Source: RGIG2945 sp045540355 (GTDB lineage: Bacteria > Bacillota > Clostridia > Oscillospirales > Acutalibacteraceae). Taken from it: DNA of 64,000 nucleotides. The notes under the pieces were generated by a model. It was not told where the DNA came from. It ran no database searches and saw nothing but the letters and a program-made list of their open reading frames with translations. The stretch spans positions 1 through 64,000 of the forward strand of contig JAZQHB010000053.1 in the NCBI GenBank assembly GCA_045540355.1, in the 5' to 3' direction. Of this stretch, positions 62,350 through 64,000 are shown piece by piece. The position numbers and the translations under genes were made by a program. Within the stretch, counting starts at the first letter, position 1, and every line of letters starts with the position of its first letter.

Positions 62350-62703
62350 TTATTCTTTATTTATGTTTGTCTTTTTACAAATTGATGTTAAGATTGCAAG
62401 TATTTCTTTTATATCTTTTTCCATACTTTCGAATTCCTTTTCTGAAAGATATTCTGTTTCGCGTAATAATCTTAACCAATAGTATGTTTCGTTTGATTCT
62501 TTTAGCGCGATGCTCATTTTTGTATTAAAATCCGGTTTTGTCTGGCTTCTTTCGCCTTCTGAAACATTAGCACCAATACTTGTTCCGCTTCTTAAAAGTT
62601 GTTTTGATAAAACAAACTCTTTTTTATCTGTGATTAAATGATTATAAAGTTTCACAATCCTTACCGCAAAAGTAAAACTCTTTTTTTCAATTATACTTTC
62701 CAT
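62350..62703 (-). CDS. Four-helix-bundle protein (S23/IVS type)
   Basis: A 117-residue all-helical protein of the four-helix-bundle/S23 family: 'FTFAVRIVKLYNHL', 'LSKQLLRSGTSIGANVSEGERSQTKPDFNTKMSIALKESNETYYWLRLL' and 'KEILAILTSICKK'. Related proteins are encoded in 23S rRNA intervening sequences and beside retroelements; their job is unclear. The gene lies inside a 555-bp unit with inverted-repeat ends. ATG 62703 is preferred (GAGG 9 nt upstream) over an extension to 62742. Confidence 0.85.
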   Translation of the reverse strand: MESIIEKKSFTFAVRIVKLYNHLITDKKEFVLSKQLLRSGTSIGANVSEGERSQTKPDFNTKMSIALKESNETYYWLRLLRETEYLSEKEFESMEKDIKEILAILTSICKKTNINKE

Positions 62704-62766
62704 ATCAAACCTCGTTTTATATTTCACTCTAATATAATGCAATAGGTGTGGACAAAGTCCACCCTT

Positions 62767-62799
62767 CGTTTAGTACTTAGCGTTTAGTGCTTAGCACTT
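62767..62799 (-). repeat. Right 33-nt inverted repeat of the four-helix-bundle cassette
   Basis: Inverted copy of 62245-62277 (29 of 33 match). It ends at the stop codon of the SGNH gene. A hairpin (GTGGAC/GTCCAC, 62748-62762) lies just inside, mirroring the left end. Confidence 0.7.
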
Positions 62800-63527
62800 T
62801 ATTCTTTGTACATCGTATTATTATCAAGATTTTCAACTTTTGTTTCTTCATCAAAGATTGTTTCAAAAAGCTTTTGTGCGAAGAGTTCGTGCATTTCTTT
62901 TATAGGGTGGTTGATTCTGTTTGCAAGAAGATATGTAATATCCTGCGTTTCGCTTAATTTTTTCCATTCGGAATAACAATCACAAACTTTGATATCCATT
63001 GATTCTGCCAATTCGCAAGCAGCATTCATAAACTTGTCCATTCTGCCGCCGTTTTGAATTTCTGCTGTTCTTTTTGCGTATTCCCTATGTATGTCAGCTG
63101 TATCGTCTGCAACACTTGTATTAAGCATATTAGGTGTCATAAATACTGTTTCAACATCTGCTTCGTTGCATCTTTCGAATATCTTTGTTAATGCTTCAAG
63201 ATATCGTTCAATCGGACCATTCACATCATTAAGACCAAAGCAAACTATTACAAGGTCGGGATTATGAGCAAAAACCTGCTTCTCCATTCTCTCAAGTGAG
63301 CCGTTTGCGGTAATTCCGCCGATTCCTGCATTTATAACATTGACCGGTACATAGTTTCTGACATTGTTGATTTTTTGCTTCAATCTGTTCCAATATACTG
63401 TTTCGTAATTGATCTCTCCGGAGCCAAGAGCTCCGTGAGTTACACTATCACCGAATGCAACTATATTTATTGGCCCGTTTTTAACAAGGTCGTTATATTC
63501 CATATTGATTTTCTCTTTGATTCTCAT
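62799..63527 (-). CDS. SGNH/GDSL-family hydrolase
   Basis: A 242-residue cytoplasmic SGNH esterase. Block I is 'AFGDSVTHG' with the nucleophile Ser near 28, block II 'AGIGGITANG' (Gly), block III 'FGLNDVNG' (Asn), and the C-terminal His is in 'RINHPIKEMHELFA'. The family deacylates many substrates, often acetylated sugars. It is 12 nt downstream of the PfkB kinase gene, so a sugar-catabolic pair is likely. An AGGGGG site precedes the ATG. Confidence 0.85.
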   Translation of the reverse strand: MRIKEKINMEYNDLVKNGPINIVAFGDSVTHGALGSGEINYETVYWNRLKQKINNVRNYVPVNVINAGIGGITANGSLERMEKQVFAHNPDLVIVCFGLNDVNGPIERYLEALTKIFERCNEADVETVFMTPNMLNTSVADDTADIHREYAKRTAEIQNGGRMDKFMNAACELAESMDIKVCDCYSEWKKLSETQDITYLLANRINHPIKEMHELFAQKLFETIFDEETKVENLDNNTMYKE

Positions 63528-63539
63528 TATCAGTTCCCC

Positions 63540-64000
63540 CTAAATTTTCACTTCATTCATATACGGTATGGATGACGATGCACCCTCTCTTGATACTGCA
63601 ATTGCCGATGCTTTCGATGCGATTTTCAATGCTTCCGACGGAGTTTTTCCGTTTATGATTGAGGTCAGAAAATAACCTGTAAATGTGTCCCCTGCCGCTG
63701 TTGTGTCAACGGTCTTTGCTTCAAAAATCGGTTGATATACACATTCATTTTTGTCTTTATATATACTGCCGTTTTTGCCGAGAGTTAATATAAGCTTTTC
63801 GTCGGGGTATTTTTTTATAAAATTCTCTGTAATTTCATCGGGGTCGGAGCTTCCGAATAAAGCTTCACTTTCAATTTCATTGCAGAACCACCATTTTACA
63901 TTTACAAGCGGTAATTTATAAATATTTTCACCAAGCGGTGACGGATTGAATGCTAACTGTAATTTTTTCTTTTGTGCGATTTCAAAAATTACATCAAGTG
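63540..64000 (-). CDS. PfkB-family carbohydrate kinase (5' end outside window)
   Basis: The C-terminal ~153 residues of a ribokinase-like kinase; the start lies beyond the right edge. Signature 2 is complete ('DTTAAGDTFTGYFL', with the catalytic Asp in A-A-G-D), followed by 'ASKASAIAVSREGASSSIP', a ribokinase-like K+/ATP-site pattern. 'FNPSPLGENIYKLPLVNVKWWFCNEIE' matches the middle of the fold. The substrate (ribose, fructose or nucleoside) is not readable from this part. Stop codon TAG at 63540-63542. Confidence 0.85.
   Translation of the reverse strand, partial: LDVIFEIAQKKKLQLAFNPSPLGENIYKLPLVNVKWWFCNEIESEALFGSSDPDEITENFIKKYPDEKLILTLGKNGSIYKDKNECVYQPIFEAKTVDTTAAGDTFTGYFLTSIINGKTPSEALKIASKASAIAVSREGASSSIPYMNEVKI

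Overview
The window reads as a low-to-moderate GC, Gram-positive, spore-forming Clostridia chromosome, most like an Oscillospiraceae/Ruminococcus-type gut organism. This is inferred from the sporulation genes (spoVAD, a SpoVB-type flippase, a SpoIID-like cortex protein), strong AGGAGG ribosome binding sites, SipW-type signal peptidases with matching signal peptides, UPF0237/UPF0210 and RqcH/TrmK/Nif3 housekeeping blocks, and very large GLUG/InlB-repeat surface proteins. No rRNA, tRNA, CRISPR array or transposase was seen.

Layout. 1-3726 (-): a large secreted GLUG/FIVAR/InlB-repeat protein that runs off the left edge. 3862-9251 (-): SpoVB-like flippase, SpoIID-like protein with three peptidoglycan-binding repeats and its Ig-like partner, then two tandem paralogous esterases with a small opposite-strand ORF between them. 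9273-35056 (-): a long co-directional surface-assembly locus. In transcription order it encodes a SipW-type peptidase, a membrane-anchored McrB-like AAA+ protein, a DUF2357-like protein with a long K/E/R-rich helix, a 5,282-residue GLUG protein, a SipW-type secreted subunit, two peptidases, a subunit, a fourth peptidase, two more subunits and a membrane protein. 35365-37820 (-): a short unit with its own consensus promoter carrying a degenerate EAL protein, a membrane-anchored accessory protein and a likely major SipW-type subunit, closed by a strong terminator. 37991-40620 (-): Gfo/Idh oxidoreductase, UPF0210 and ACT-domain (UPF0237) genes. 40765-43901 (+): PHP phosphatase, aminotransferase, ispE and a small DUF378 membrane protein. 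43950-46597 (-): ECF sigma factor, a probable anti-sigma factor and a lipoprotein. 46722-51331 (-): a housekeeping operon (DUF1858, trmK, nif3, rqcH, altered metallophosphoesterase). 51582-54719 (+): ileS. 54830-59077 (-): a paralogue of the left-edge surface protein with eight InlB repeats. 59300-60967 (+): fhs. 61013-64000 (-): spoVAD with a 42-aa overlapping ORF, a four-helix-bundle cassette bounded by inverted repeats, an SGNH hydrolase and a PfkB kinase that runs off the right edge.

The most unusual content is the 9-38 kb surface locus. Four divergent SipW-type peptidases are interleaved with five TasA/camelysin-like secreted subunits, and the locus also holds an AAA+ protein of the McrB type. 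McrB proteins are normally cytoplasmic parts of restriction systems; this one has an N-terminal membrane segment and a partner that lacks any recognisable nuclease. My reading is a cell-surface fibre or matrix assembly machine that has taken over an McrB/McrC-like motor pair. A membrane-tethered defence system is the main alternative. Both are inference from gene context and motifs.
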